64,000 bases of DNA, from assembly GCF_000150275.1 (NCBI RefSeq), contig NW_002060950.1, forward strand, positions 1,228,106 through 1,292,105, read 5' to 3'. The notes beneath the pieces were generated by a model. That model did not search any database, had not been told where the DNA came from, and was given only the letters and a program-made list of their open reading frames with translations. The DNA comes from Trichoplax adhaerens. Taxonomy: Eukaryota > Placozoa > Uniplacotomia > Trichoplacea > Trichoplacidae. Each line of letters opens with the position of its first letter. Positions within the stretch are counted from its first letter, which is position 1. Below, piece after piece: positions 45,993-59,700 of the stretch. The translations under genes and the position numbers were made by a program.

Positions 45993-48900
45993 ATGGCGGC
46001 CATTAATGGTGATCATATTCAACATTTAATACAAAAATGCAAGGTCGATGGCAGTATTTCCATAGACTTAAGCCAGATGAATATTACCCGAATCAGTGAT
46101 GAATTACTGTCCTTGGATCATATTGAAGTAAGCCTTAAAAGTGTATTTGTTCTCTTCTATTAAAGCAATATTATTCGTCTCAAAGTTTAGTACGGTCCAG
46201 CGATTGACATTTTATTTTATCTTATTAACTTCTTTTAACGTTGTAATTTATTCGAATTTCATGATCAGACAGATAGTAACTTTTGGTTTACAGTGTCTAA
46301 GTGAGATTAAATGAGGATAACGATAATATTTTCTGTTCTGCTGCTTATTTATTGTATGTAAGAGTAGAATATATAAGTATGCTCTACTGTACACATGAAC
46401 GTTGAACAAAAATATTTAGCAACTAAAAAAATGAAGAAAAACTGTTAGAGAGGATATTTAATAAAAATGCCATCACATCACCCGATTTACCTGCTGTATA
46501 GGATAGTACTTGTACTTAGTAAAGAATTATAGAGTTTAACCCAAAATCACAATTTTTTGATGACAGGCTTACCACAGCATCAAACAAACGACATACTCGT
46601 TATTAATCGCTGTGCTATAGTCTCTGCTAAATATATCATCTTAATTACTCTAAATGCTTATGACCATCTTTTCATCTTGGCAATTAAAAGATAGCAACGA
46701 ATGAATTAGGAAGGCAGTATTACAACTGTTATCATATGAATGCTATTTTGGGGGCTTAATTCTATCATCTTCTTACGATCAAGAATCTGTTTCTAAATTG
46801 TAGCCTTGCTTGTGTATTAAGAAATTGCAGATTTCATTATGATACCAATCAATCTAATTCATTCTGAAACTCCTTAATCTGTGATTAAATCACAGTAACA
46901 CGGAATGCTTTATAAATGCATTTCGAAGACACGTAACTTCGAATCATACACGATTCTTCATCCTAGGTTGATAAGGTGATTGTAATTAACGCCCTACTTA
47001 AACATTTACCGACGTTGGTAATCTAACTACAGAAAGGGCCTTGCTAGCAAAATTATCACTTGCATGGCATGCGGTAATCAAACTATATCTCAAGTTAAAA
47101 TTTGATGTAATGAACAAATGGCAGTAATTAATAATAGAAATGTTACCTATATATTTCCTTTCTGACACATACACAGAATTTAGTACTGCATGTAGTTAAC
47201 TATCATTGATCAGTAAAAAACATTTAAAGGTCAATATAAAGAAAGAAAATTAAACGGCAATTATTACAACTCTTAACTTGTAATCTGTCTTATGTATGAT
47301 TTCTAAGCCAATAAGAGTTTTAACAATCAAAAATTTAAGCCCTCCTCCGCCATTTTTGTCACCGCCAATAAGATCTCTAGGAGTTAAAGCATCGTTACTA
47401 CCTACTGTACCGTAGCTTAACGCTACATTTAGTTTTAGCAGTAATCTTTTTCTCCCTTATTCCTGAATTCACGCGATTATATGCTAACTAAATATAGAAT
47501 TTAATTGTATTGTATACTGTGCTATAAAACTGATTCCTTATTACTATATCAAAAATGGCTATAAATAGACATGTAACTGCAATCTATGTTTACCATTTAT
47601 AGTTTTAAAAATTAAAAGTTCTAATTGAAAAATAAAGAACGATTCTATCGATTTGTGCGTTTCACTAAGCTAAATTTAGAAATGATAAATAATTCACTAT
47701 CGTATGTTTATATTTTCGAATTATAGCAATTATATCTTGAAGGAAATAAATTACTGGCACTTCCAGATGACTTTTTTGATAGATTACCTTCACTGAGATG
47801 GCTAGACTTAAGAAATAATCAGTTGCAAAGCATTCCTTCATCTATCGGAAATCATAAGTAAGTGAAGTACCCGGTACTTAAAATCATAAAGCAATGGGGC
47901 AATATCCAGTAATTAGTGCAAGATTAAATTGAGTCACAGAGAATAATGTTATAGTTACTTATCCGTAAATATCATGATCTTGCGTCAACGAATTAAAATA
48001 ACGATACATTTATTGTTAGCTTTAATGATAATACCATTCCTTTTCAATTGAAAATCTTACATCTTTATTAATAGAACCCTGACTAATTTACTTTTAAGCG
48101 GAAATTTACTGACGGAGTTGCCAGTAGAATTAGGTAGGATCGGCCTTTACTCAACAGATAGTTTGAATTGCGTATCAATCGAATAGCAAATTCGCATCGT
48201 TTGCACTATTTCGGTATACTATGATTGCAGCGCCATTAATATTTACTATTTACGTAATTTATGGTAAAAGGTAATTTGACAACAATGGAGGGTATTAATT
48301 TTAATAATAACCCACTCAGTTTTCCTCCAACAGAAATTCAGCAACAAGGAATTCAGGTATTTTTGTGTTATAGCGCTATTATATTCAACAGTCTCAATAT
48401 GTCTTAAACTGTGAATTATTATTGTCTACTAATGGCTACCTTGCCGATGCTTTATAATTATCATATATTTATCGAACGAAAACATTAATTACAGTTTAAG
48501 GCCATTTTATTACGAAGTAAATTACAATGCAATTAATAAATTTTAGGACTTTGCCTAATTTTTATACCGACTTTCGATAGAAAGATGGGCAGTAGATTAC
48601 ATTACTTACGTGGATTCTAACACTTTTTAATGTTGATTCAGGTCCTCAACACTTTACTCCGTAGATCTTCATTAAATAATTAGAAAATATTCTCTGATTC
48701 TTATAAATGAACCTTTATATGTTCATGTCAATAGGCTCTCTTTGATAATGTACTACGTTTAAAACTTTTAGCGAAATTCGGAATACTTATTAATCCAATA
48801 GCGTAGAGGTGTCATGTACCTATGCTGACTTTTAATTTCTCTTAAATTCATAAAGGCTAACACTTATAAATGGTTTACATACTGTAGATTTCATTTAGAA

Positions 48901-51433
48901 CTGATCTGATAGAATTTAGATTATAAACAGCGTTCTTATTTTTTGATTAATTGATTTCAGTATAATCAATGTAACTGTACCATTTAATCATAAGAAATGG
49001 AAATTACAATCACTGTATCGTTATTGTATGCGTTGGTGTTGGAATATTAATTGGCATACTGATACCTATACTGCCATTATATTAAATTCAATTACAATTA
49101 ATAAATTCTAAAATACCGATTTGAATATGAAAATACCTCAATTGTCTAGGGAATACTGCAATACATGAAAGAAATACTAAGGGAAAAACAGAAGACCCAA
49201 GAGACCACTACAGATAATGAACAAGACGAAGGTTAGGCTATGCACGTGACTAATCTACAATATAGGACCATCGCAATTAAATAAATGCCTATTTAATTAA
49301 CGGCAATAAAAAGCAATCTTGACTCGCGTATTTCGTCTGGTACCATTTCGCAATTCTTCATATTATCCATAACGCCCTGCTCCGTTTCTGTTTTCGTAGA
49401 AAAAAATGTACCAAGTTTGCCTTTAGGACTAGACCACTCTGATGGCAAGGCGGAGGATGAAATTACCGAAAATTCAGACAAGATGACCGACTTCGAAGGT
49501 TCGTTAATATTCAAATTACGGTACACATCTTCAAGTCATGCATTCCAATCTTCTGTCCGACTTAAGGCATTTTTACGTATTCGTTTACCTGTCAAATTTA
49601 ACGTCACGCTCATAGAGCTACTGTCTAATATGTCGCGAAAGAGTTCAAATGATGCAACCAAGTAGATTCTAGTATATTACGGATAGCTAAGTCATGGTCA
49701 AAATTTTACATTTCGACCAAAGACTGCTAAGTATCGCCACTTTCTAAATCTCAATCATGACCATTGCTTTTCTGCGACTTCAATGATGTCATTCTAGCAT
49801 CTAACCAGTAATCGGTGCCTTGAGATAAATTAGCTAAAATCTATTAAACTGTTGTTTGATCACATGAATAAATCAGATTATGGGATAGGTCATAATCGCC
49901 TTTGTTTTTTGTCACAGTATCATCAAGCTTCAGGCCATATATTATAATTATATTATATTAATTAGCTATCCTTTGAATCTGTTATTGGGAGGATATGCGA
50001 ATATGCAACTTCAGTACGAAATATAGCATCATTGTTATAGGTTGAAATTTTTTACTTTTTTAAAGATGTTATAGGCATTACTTAATAGTATTAATTTGAT
50101 ATACTTGGAATTCTAGCTAACATAGCTAAGTCAAAGAAAAAATTAAAATTACAGCTAAGATTATTTGATCTGGCACATTATATATTACTGTGATTTCTTA
50201 TTTAACCAGCGATTGCCGAGAATTTGACGTTCGGTATAGGTCAATTAATGCATCAATCAGGTAACGGCTACGGCAGCGCAAACAGCAATAGCAAAAGTGA
50301 TTCTAGTCAGGGCAAGCCTATAAATATAAAACATTCATCTGCTGGCCGTACAAAGAGCAATCCCATGGTTGGTGAAAAACAAGTTACAATTAATAAGATT
50401 CAAAAGAAAATTAAAGAGGATGAGCATTCATGGATGCAAAAGAGAGATAACCAGCAGAGAGAACACGAACTTCAAAAATTAAAGTAATCGTTGCATTGAT
50501 GCTCATATTAACATGCTATTTGATCATCTTAATAACATAGCTAGCAGAGAGTCGTTACCATGAATTCTTGTCGATGTCTTATAAAATTTGTAAATTATCA
50601 AATTGCATAACAGCCGTTTAAAAAATATACCTTTATATTATGCATGCGTGATATAAATTTACTTCATTCATTGTCACTATAAATAATATATAGAAGTAAA
50701 AATACTCTTCGCGATTGGCGTCAAGAAGGAAAGCGACTACAGCGTAATAAGCAAATGGCCGCTGCAATGAATCCAGAGGGTAATTTTGTCAGGAACGATA
50801 TCGTATATTGATTACAACGTTAGGCAGAATAGATAATTTAATACGAGCTAATTTTTTAATAACTAGCTACAAAAGCATCTGTTTCTCCACCTTATGGTAT
50901 TCACGAGAATCCAACGAGGGTGGACAACACGCAACAGGAGGCTGAAGCAAAGCCAGTAACTAAGTAATAATTATTACAATGTCATTCCTGTCAGATGATA
51001 AATTCTAGCTGCTTTGGCGTGAATAAATGCCATAAAGCATGCCTAATCAAGTATTCTTTTTCGATGGTACTAAATAAACTAGAAAAAGCCTATTAAGCAA
51101 ATTAGAAGATAGGATTAAGTCTCATACCATACACTTAAATAGAAAATTTGGTCAACATCAAAGTGCATCCGAAGAATTGGCAGAAGCTGAAAGGAATTTA
51201 AATATCGTAAGGATACGTAATTTTTAACACCAGATGTAACGTAGATTAGATTCTCGTAGGCCGAAAGTACAACAGTAAGATATATAAATATTTATTAAAG
51301 TTATGAAATTATAATTAAGTCAATAAGTACTAAAATAAATTTGTCCAACATCAAGGCTCAGCAACATCAACGCGAATTACAAAAGGTCAAAGCCGCTGAT
51401 GATGAATTTATGGCATACAATCCGGTTGCATAG
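45993..51433 (+). CDS. LRRC27: LRRC27-like leucine-rich-repeat protein
   Basis: Orthologue-level match to vertebrate LRRC27, whose function is poorly known. Eleven exons: 45993-46127, 47727-47857, 48075-48133, 48271-48356, 49150-49231, 49400-49498, 50210-50483, 50694-50779, 50867-50963, 51083-51206 and 51356-51433, giving 416 residues (human is about 530). About four LRRs fill residues 20-135: SIDLSQMNITRISDELLSL, QLYLEGNKLLALPDDFF, LRWLDLRNNQLQSIPSSI and LTNLLLSGNLLTELPVELG. A cap FNNNPLSFPPTEI and the helix GILQYMKEIL follow. The middle is low-complexity and hydrophilic (SGNGYGSANSNSK). Charged helices TLRDWRQEGKRLQRNKQ and LEDRIKSHTIHLNRKFGQHQ match the LQEWRERAQRMRKRKEE and [21 protein letters not shown] blocks of human LRRC27. 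The donor of the sixth exon (GAAG|GTTCGT) is weaker than the rest; that frame stays open to 49665, so a longer isoform is possible. Intron 1 is 1.6 kb. Confidence 0.88.
46128..47726 (+). other. First intron of the LRRC27-like gene
   Basis: 1.6 kb of AT-rich sequence between the first two LRR exons. The protein sequence is continuous across it with human LRRC27 (SLDHIE|QLYLEG), so no coding exon is missing. Confidence 0.75.
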
Positions 51434-52259
51434 CAAGTAATTTATACTCGTATTCGAAGATTGCGCTGAAAGAATATACGGACTGTATTCTGGTTTGCAT
51501 TGCATCCTTCTTAAACAATCCTATTTACTATAATCCCAAACTATAGGTTCTAATTCTTTTGGTATGAAGTTCTATTTCAATAGCTAAAAATGAATTTTTA
51601 CAAGCAAGAATAGACTTAAAAAACTAAATTTCGAAGTCATCAGTCACATTTGCAAACTCAAAAACAAATACTGCTTTATTTTATTTTACTAATTACTGTA
51701 TTAAGAGATAACTATGGATGTTTAACAGAGCTAACTATAAATGTTATTCAAATCGACAAAAATCGAAATTTTTACTTATCGTATCCATAACGCCATTTAA
51801 ATACGTATACTGTATAACTTATATATTAATAAAAGACAATTTGCATGATTTACTGCTTGCCAAGGAATGCCTATCGTAACGATGCAACTAGGATCCTAGT
51901 GCGGGCGCAATTTTAAGTTGATTTATACAGTATACGTATGTGCTACGGTGATAGCAGGCAGTAATTAGCTTAGTTGTCCAGCAGCTGCGAGGCATTAATT
52001 CATATACAGGTATCGACCTTACGAATTTAAAATATTTACAATCTATCCTGATGAATAGGTTGTTTACTTTATACAAGCATTTATACAGTCAGATATTCCA
52101 GTTATGTCTATATCCATGCAATTGTTAACTAGTTTACAGTACATGGAATGATAATGAAAGCGGTAATAAATTAGAATTATTTATCAACGCAATACTTGTA
52201 GTCATAATAATACTGCAATAAAATGTTTAGTAGTAACAAGTTTTTTACTCCGAGTTACA
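51434..52259. other. Gap between convergent LRRC27-like gene and single-exon gene
   Basis: About 0.8 kb of AT-rich 3' flanking sequence. Contains an aataaaa hexamer-like site near 51829 that could serve the LRRC27-like transcript. No gene seen. Confidence 0.5.
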
Positions 52260-53177
52260 TCAAGCTGCATTAGAATCTTTAATCCAAGCAGAATTTCTCA
52301 TTTCCACCCAAGGGTTACCACGGGTTGTTAAAACATCGGCTAACTGCAATGGCACTTTTCTATTAGCAGCTGTAGTAGCTGCAATACTAAGATACGCAGC
52401 TACAGTCACCAACCATTCTGTTTCTATCATTAAACTAGCTAGATCACGTTTACTTTCTGCATCCAAATTAATCCTACTGTCCTCAATGATATCTTTCAAT
52501 TCATCAGAATCTTTCATTTTCAAAATTAGGTTCCGCGAACTCCATGGATCATCTGATACCTCAACCCTAACACTGTCCACATGGGCCAAATTGATACTCT
52601 GGCCTTTGCATGCACCATTATGAAGAAATAAGATTTTTTCGTTGACTATCGTTCGCATCATAAACTGTAAGCCTAGAGTTGTAAATACAGTAAAGTTAGG
52701 CTGTAGATAATAGCCAAATTGCCAAGGGGAATTAAAATAGCCATCTACTTCACCAACAGAAAATGATGCACAACGAGTTAACTTAGGTATGGATTTTTTT
52801 AATTCTTCTATGTCATCTCGTGACAATGCTGTATCGATGAGGCACTGAGGTTGAGACCAGGCATCCTCTACGGCTATACGATCACCCAAGTTGACAATGA
52901 CGAATCTATCATTAACCTTATGATTGTAATATCTGCAAGTTCCAAGAAAGAGATGCTTGCTTTCCACATTTGCCTCTAATTTCTTGTCTACTTCATTGAG
53001 AACGTCTTTCAATGTATGGTGAGCATTTCTAATCGTCTCCTGGCTACTGAAATTTGCCTTTTTCACTCTGTTGAGTAAGGTTCGAAATTGACTATGGCAT
53101 GGTTTACTTTGCAATAAATTGAGTTTTTCCAGCTGTAGCACGCGATTGCTAACCATTCGAGATATAAAGGAAGCCAT
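52260..53177 (-). CDS. Single-exon protein of 305 residues, unrecognised
   Basis: An uninterrupted 305-codon frame, unlike its intron-rich neighbours. Residues 1-45 (MASFISRMVSNRVLQLEKL..., then SKPCHSQFRTLLNRVKKANF) are basic, Ser/Arg/Leu-rich and nearly lack acidic residues, compatible with a mitochondrial targeting sequence. The body is mixed alpha/beta in look, with KHLFLGTCRYYNHKVNDRF, DDIEELKKSIPKLTRC, GYFNSPWQFGYYLQPN and LASLMIETEWLVTVAAYLS. No transmembrane helix or known catalytic motif is obvious. The length and balanced composition make it a real gene with high probability. I do not recognise the family. It could be a lineage-specific gene or a retrocopy; no poly(A) tract is evident next to the stop. 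A cluster of CTGTAC palindromes lies about 150 bases upstream of the start. Confidence 0.8.
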   Translation of the reverse strand: MASFISRMVSNRVLQLEKLNLLQSKPCHSQFRTLLNRVKKANFSSQETIRNAHHTLKDVLNEVDKKLEANVESKHLFLGTCRYYNHKVNDRFVIVNLGDRIAVEDAWSQPQCLIDTALSRDDIEELKKSIPKLTRCASFSVGEVDGYFNSPWQFGYYLQPNFTVFTTLGLQFMMRTIVNEKILFLHNGACKGQSINLAHVDSVRVEVSDDPWSSRNLILKMKDSDELKDIIEDSRINLDAESKRDLASLMIETEWLVTVAAYLSIAATTAANRKVPLQLADVLTTRGNPWVEMRNSAWIKDSNAA

Positions 53178-53323
53178 GCAATCTGTTGGCTATCTTTTAC
53201 CTTGAATCTTCTCTGCTCAAAACTGGTGAGAAAGTCTAATGGAGTAATTTGAAAGTGGTCGAGCACAGCACCAGCAAGGATGTAAAATGATGCTTATGTT
53301 GCTGCCAGTACGAGTATCACGAC

Positions 53324-53364
53324 TACAGTACTGCGCACTGTACACTGTACACTGTATACTGTAG
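53324..53364. repeat. CTGTAC/GTACAG palindrome cluster upstream of the single-exon gene
   Basis: Contains CTACAGTACTG and CACTGTACACTGTACACTG words like those at 6708-6831 and 15.2-16.3 kb, ending with TATACTGTAGAG. It lies 147 bases before the start codon at 53177 (gene on the minus strand). Confidence 0.7.
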
Positions 53365-56300
53365 AGTCCGGGAATCCGTGGTCCATGCCATCTCCTCTCT
53401 GGACTGCAGCATCGACGGACTGTCAACGTTTCCCCGGGACAGCCTTCATTCATTAGTGGTTCCACTACGCCATTTTTTCCTTACTCGTTCCTGCTTGTTA
53501 TTTCGCTTAGAGATTTTGGCACACTACCTTAATTAAACTTTTCCTACTTGTATGATAGTACATGAACATCTCTATCTCAAACCATCTCGGCTTTTATACC
53601 CTCGACGATAGATAATACCCTATGCCTTCCTAACACTTGGAAGTCCTACCATTGTGGTTCTTCTCGATGGTCCTAACATAACTATTTTATGTCATACGGT
53701 AGACAACAGTGTGCACTAGGTACTTAGGTAGTACTTCGCTAATCTGAGCACTTTGGAAATGTCGGTTATGTTCATACAATATACATCTTAAAATCATGCA
53801 ATTGCAATTAATTTTATACAAATTGATGCAAAAATTGTTATATCGAAATGTTGCTTCTTTAGTAGCTACTGCTACGTAAGTGATTGTACAGACTGCATGG
53901 ACTACTGTAGTATGATTAGCATCTAAATCTGTAGACTTAGTGAGTCCAGGATCCCCATACATTCGGATATTTCCATTCTTGCGTCCATTTGTACAAAATT
54001 GATCGCAATCACATCGTTCAAAAAGTGGCCATTTTTACTATTTAAACGTATCGAAGAAAATAAATCTCATTGTAATCCATTATACTGCACTGTATATTTG
54101 TGGATTTCTAAATACTCCTGGCCAGGCTTACCTACAGTACAGTACAAGCCCATTATATAGTCCACACTGCGGCATTTTAGTCTTACTCAGTATGTGCGGT
54201 ATGCAAGTACCCTTGATTGGCCATCAACCTGCTTTACACACAGTCTTTGCGTTAAAAAATGTTCAATTTTCAAACGAATCTTCACAAACAGTTCATAAGC
54301 ATGCTAACTTCATAAGGAAATCGCAAACTACTTCAAGAAAGAATATCGTACCATGATATGACGATGCCATGTATCTACAAGATGGTGCTGTTAGAACTTC
54401 ACTATGTGCACTTGACGTTTTGAAGCGATCAAAATGGCTTCTTTTACATATTCCTTAGTCTTAACGTCAGATACGTCAAATACTGCCGATGTAAGAGACG
54501 ATGGGAATGTTGTACTTTCGTTTCTAGCTGCCAATGATACTATAAAGATCGACAACTGGTTTGTACAATGGACTCTGCAATGCTCATACACATACAGTCA
54601 TGGACTACAAGAAATATTCTCAAAGTATCGATTAATTGAAAAGTACTTTTTTAGTAGTCTATAATACAGTACAGAAACTACAATTTACAAAATTATAAAT
54701 TAATGGATGAAATAACTCACGCAATTCAGATTTTGCGTGATAATGAAAGGATTTCATAATCCCTTTCCAATGTTCCATTACATCAGCCATCATCTAGCAT
54801 TGCTTTACTAATTTAAGCATAACAGACTACTTAACGAGGGATGTAATTCCTTCATTCTACTATTACAATTCAACTCATATTACTGTGCTAATGTAATTAG
54901 CTGAAATCTCGATAATGTTGCATTTTATAGAAGCCCCTAAAAGTAGGCTATCACACACCTTTATAGTATCGATTTATTATGCTACCGAACATGTAATTAC
55001 ATTACTGTACGATATACGTCAAGAGATAGTGATTTAAACCCTTTGAGCTATAGTAGATGATTTCTGCATTCAGGATCAATGAAGGAAGAGAATTCATGGA
55101 AAGGCGGAATGATACTGTATATATACTAGCGACATGGCAGTAAAAGACGGACATGCCTAGAAAATCCAATAAAAGCTCAATCGTTATATTAATTCAATTC
55201 ACATACAAGAGAACCAAGCGTCGAACAAGACTACATGCAACCTTACTGTGTTGTAATAAAACTATTCAAAGGTCTTAATGTCGATTGCAAAAAATAAATC
55301 ACTAGTTTCTCAATTACGGGATGATTTGGTAATTATAAATATTTACTTGTAGAAGATGATTATCTACGTAACTTAAATACCAATAAAGGAAATCTCCATT
55401 TATGCCTACTATCAAAAATTTACTGTCATACGATTTAGTCAGCGAGACCAAGATTTAATGTACGTGTTGAATAATGTGAGTGCAGAGCTTTACTAGAACA
55501 ACCAAAAAATATATTAAGCGACCGATTACTAGAAGGAGACTCCAGTGTTTATAATAACCTGCTCGCAAAATTTGTCGTTCTTATTTCATCTTATACTTTT
55601 CCATAATTCTATGTATACGCGTACGATATCCCAGTATCCTAGCAATAAAGTAGTTCACTGAATTTCGATATGCCATGGAACTATTAAATACAGCAGTAGT
55701 AATGAGGTACAACATAAGACAAGAACATGGAGAAAAATTTAGTAGTCCCCAGTGTAATATTCTTTCTTTATTGAATAGGGCCCAGCTTTAGTCAACTGCA
55801 AATTCTTGGGAGACTGTATTCTTCTTTTACTTTATCGATATCTGTTATGCTACCTGACGCTAGTTTTGAGACAATAGGTTAAAATATTGCTCTTCGACTA
55901 CATATAGAATAGCGTATATCAAATACAATTCTCCCAGTACACTATATAGTAATACCAAAATCAAATACCTTCGTGCAAGTTGTTCAAAGTAGCACTCACA
56001 ACATCGATTGCACACTTTTAGATTTAGGTATTAATCTTATACTTTTATTAATATATAAGCATATACACGGTCGTATATACTAACTTGGTAATTTCGCTCC
56101 AAAACGGATAAATACAATCATAATTACATTTGCATACGCTGTTCAACATTATGTTCTTATACAATTACAAGACGTTACAGACAAAGACACAACATTTGCT
56201 ACACATTATTTTTATAAGTATATATAGATTTACTTAGATTATTCATACATATGTAAGTGAATGGATTAGGTTATAAAGTTATTTCTAAAAAATTTATACG

Positions 56301-56766
56301 ATAAATATACCTATTGGTAATGAGAGATTAATAACAGTAAATAATTTACTGATTATTACAATACATTTCAACAATTTTAAATAGCTACAATTTCTAGGCC
56401 ATCAATTTTACAAGCTTTAAGAGGATATTATTATAAGAACTTTAAAAAAATCCGTGTAAAAAGAACATTAAAAAAGATAAAATAAATACTAACAATTCTG
56501 CGCAATAACATTCTCGGATATTTCAAATATCCACCCCCAGTATAGTAAGCCAAGCCGGGTAGCTACAATGATATCTTACATCTTACTAGGACAAAGAATA
56601 TAATAGTAATTCTTTCAACGGCTTGTGGCATCAGCAAACAATGAAATCTGGAATTATACTATATAAAAGTATACAGATATCTATTATGTTAGACACTGCC
56701 AAGTTGCGCGCAGAATATCTCATTTTAATCATTCAATTGCATTCTTTTGACTGCTAAGTTAGCTGT
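53365..56766. other. Intergenic, no gene recognised
   Basis: AT-rich, with isolated CAGTACAGTAC words near 54135 and 54664. Frames at 53687 (-), 54391 (-) and 54434 (+) are shorter than 92 codons and overlap on opposite strands without recognisable homology. The right end contains the 3' UTR of the COE gene. Confidence 0.55.
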
Positions 56767-59700
56767 TCATTTTCGGCTAATTTTTCTCCTCTTAGGCTTA
56801 ACTGGGCCCAGATTAATATTTGTATTGTGATTCTGCTTGCCCTCTGGAGGATCTTTAACATATTACAAAATTATTCATATTCAAACGATGAAATAACTTA
56901 TTAACGGAAAGTGATAGCAATGTTTTCAACATTGATACTAAAAAATAAATAAAGTAACGTCTACTTCTAATATTACGAACAAATAACATCATTAAGCAAT
57001 GAGTAATTACTTTGCAATTGTATTTTGTTTTGATTGTGTTGTGGAAGTGTTAAAAAGCCTATAAAAATTGAAGTCGAGAGTTTTCAATCTTCAATTCTAA
57101 GTTAATGTAACTATCATAAAACGGGGGACAACAATGAAAAATCTGTTTTTAACTTACTATTATTATCGGAACGCATTGGATTTTGAAACTGGAAATCGGT
57201 GCTTAATGATGGGACATAGCCAACTGAATCGCAGCCCATATTAAACCCTTGAGTGAAATCTTTACTTTGATTAGGCGTATGCAAGACCGACCCAGCACTA
57301 CCATAGTAGGAACTTGCAAACACGTTGCTTCCATCAGAATATCCGTTAACTGGGAAACAAAACGCTGATGATACCTCGTTAGACCCATCATGATGACCAC
57401 TAACGTCGTAATTTGATTGATTTCGTAATCCATCACTTTCTTGCATTTTTGGTGTGTTTGGCACACATTGAGAAATAATAGAAGTTGTTGTATTATAACC
57501 AAAAGCAGTAGGACTGGCTAGAGGCATACCAATTGGCAATCCCGTCTGTTGTTGTTGAAGAGAACCATTTGGAAATGGTAAAGGATATTTTTGCTGAATT
57601 GAGTACATTACTTCTGATACTTCTGATGCAAGCTTAGCAATTACATCCTATAACATATAAATAAATTGATAATATGGCTATTAGAATATAAAAAAACTAC
57701 AGATTACATAATTAAAGCTCTCAGTCGTAAGTAATAAGCGAATATAATCCTCTCACTAGCACATTTATTTACCTTGGCAAGTCGATCTGTTTCCCCCGTA
57801 TACCCAGGCATCATCTGCGCTAATCGTTGAAATCGTAGTTCTAAGGTTGGCTCCACAGCTATTCAATTGATATCAAGTATTTAAATATTTTAGAATCTGG
57901 CATTGATAGGGAATTAAACATTATTAAAGGATACTGCAACCGCTACAACCAAATTTCATGCTACCTGAATACATGAACTTTCCAGGTTTATTCCTGCAAT
58001 ACTGTCTGGACTTAAATGAGAGGGTTACATCAACTGTACCAGGTGACTGCATAGGTGGTGTTTGCACCTTTATGGCATGAGGCGAAATTAACTAATATAG
58101 AAATTAAATAACAAAAATTTTAGAATTATTAATTGAAAAGTGTAACAGCGCTATGTTCGTAAGCATTCAGGATATATTGAGCTGATATATATTAGATTTA
58201 ATATTGATTGAGCCATTCACACGGCAAGGCTAATCATCAAAGAGCTATTATTATCGCTTAACTAATTAAAGAAAACCTTTAAAAACCATCTTAAGATCTT
58301 AAGTTGCACATGTACGTTAAATTATGTTGGCAGCAAAATTTTAAATTTTTGGGTTTCTTTTTCATACGATAATATCGCTATCCACGTTAAACAAGAACCT
58401 ACCTCACTCCAAACATAAACATTTCCAAACGCTACTTGCAATCCTTCATAAAAGTTATCGCCAATAATAACAACACTTGTATATCCTGTAACCCAGCCTT
58501 CATCTGGACATAATGCTCTTATTCGCGGTGATTCATCTAATATCAGCATGAAAAAGTTTCAAAATTTTAGTGCTTTATTTTGACAAATCAGCTAAAAGAA
58601 GCTTTTCATTATCGATCATTAATAATTAAATTTACTCAATCCATGACGATAAATTTTAAAACCATATTGAATGCTATTGAGTAATGTACAAAAAATATGT
58701 CGACTTACTATCATTGCTGCCCTGCTTTTTGGGCTGCCTTCCATATTTTGAGTTGTTATGCACAAAGATGTTATCAGAATATGACAATACATCCTCGAGG
58801 GACTTGCTTGAAGCACATATCGCCAGCTAATATAATTGAAGACAATATTATAAGCAACTACGGTAATTTTATTTTTATTGTAAAGAAATTTACTCATGTA
58901 AACGCCTTGGCAAATTTATCTTGACTATGTAGCTCATTAAAAGAAAGTACGCTGATAATATAGATAGATAAATTTAAAATAAAATTATGATCCTTTTAAT
59001 AAGCTTAATTATTCTACAATTTCATATTACGCACATAATATGCTGCTATAATTTAGTTTGTAATACTAGTGATACAGCAAGAAATTTCAAAGACTGTCAT
59101 TTCGCAATTTACAATCGAATATGTCGTCAAAGTCAGAAGTTCAGTTAAACTGGTGCTTTTATAGTTGCGATAATAACTATTAGACTAGTCATTGGCAACT
59201 GGTGATATATGTAACGTTTCATTTTAAGCTCAATGTTGACAATTAATTACGGATTTCAGACCTGAAATCGTCTGGATTCGCGGGGATTTCCTGCATTTCG
59301 GAGGCAATTTTGATTACATTTCAAAAAAACCTTGATGAAGTACCTATAAAGTAATAACACTGCATTAATTACATTTGATTAATGTGATGAGTACCTGCAG
59401 CATTTACAGGAACAATTATTTTAATAAATGGGTTATCTATCCATCAAAGTTCATAATACGCAAATGACGTAGTATTAATTAAAATCAAGTCCTCATTTGC
59501 GATTATAATAGAACTTTCTCAGTATGACGTCGCCATTACTAATATCTATTGACATAATGTCAGTTAACAACTTCTCATTGTTGTTTGCTTAATTATGATT
59601 TATACGGCTGGTATGATTAAACTCTATATAGAAAGTATAACTTTAATCTAATATATTCAAGTTCTTTACTTTTGTCGTATTCATTAGTTTACTAATTATT

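Noticed and set aside
49293-49526. 77-codon minus-strand frame
   Set aside because: Antisense of the LRRC27-like exon at 49400-49498; the plus-strand reading has matching splice phases.
58697-58924. 75-codon plus-strand frame
   Set aside because: Antisense shadow of the COE exon at 58709-58826, which matches EBF on the minus strand with correct splice phases.
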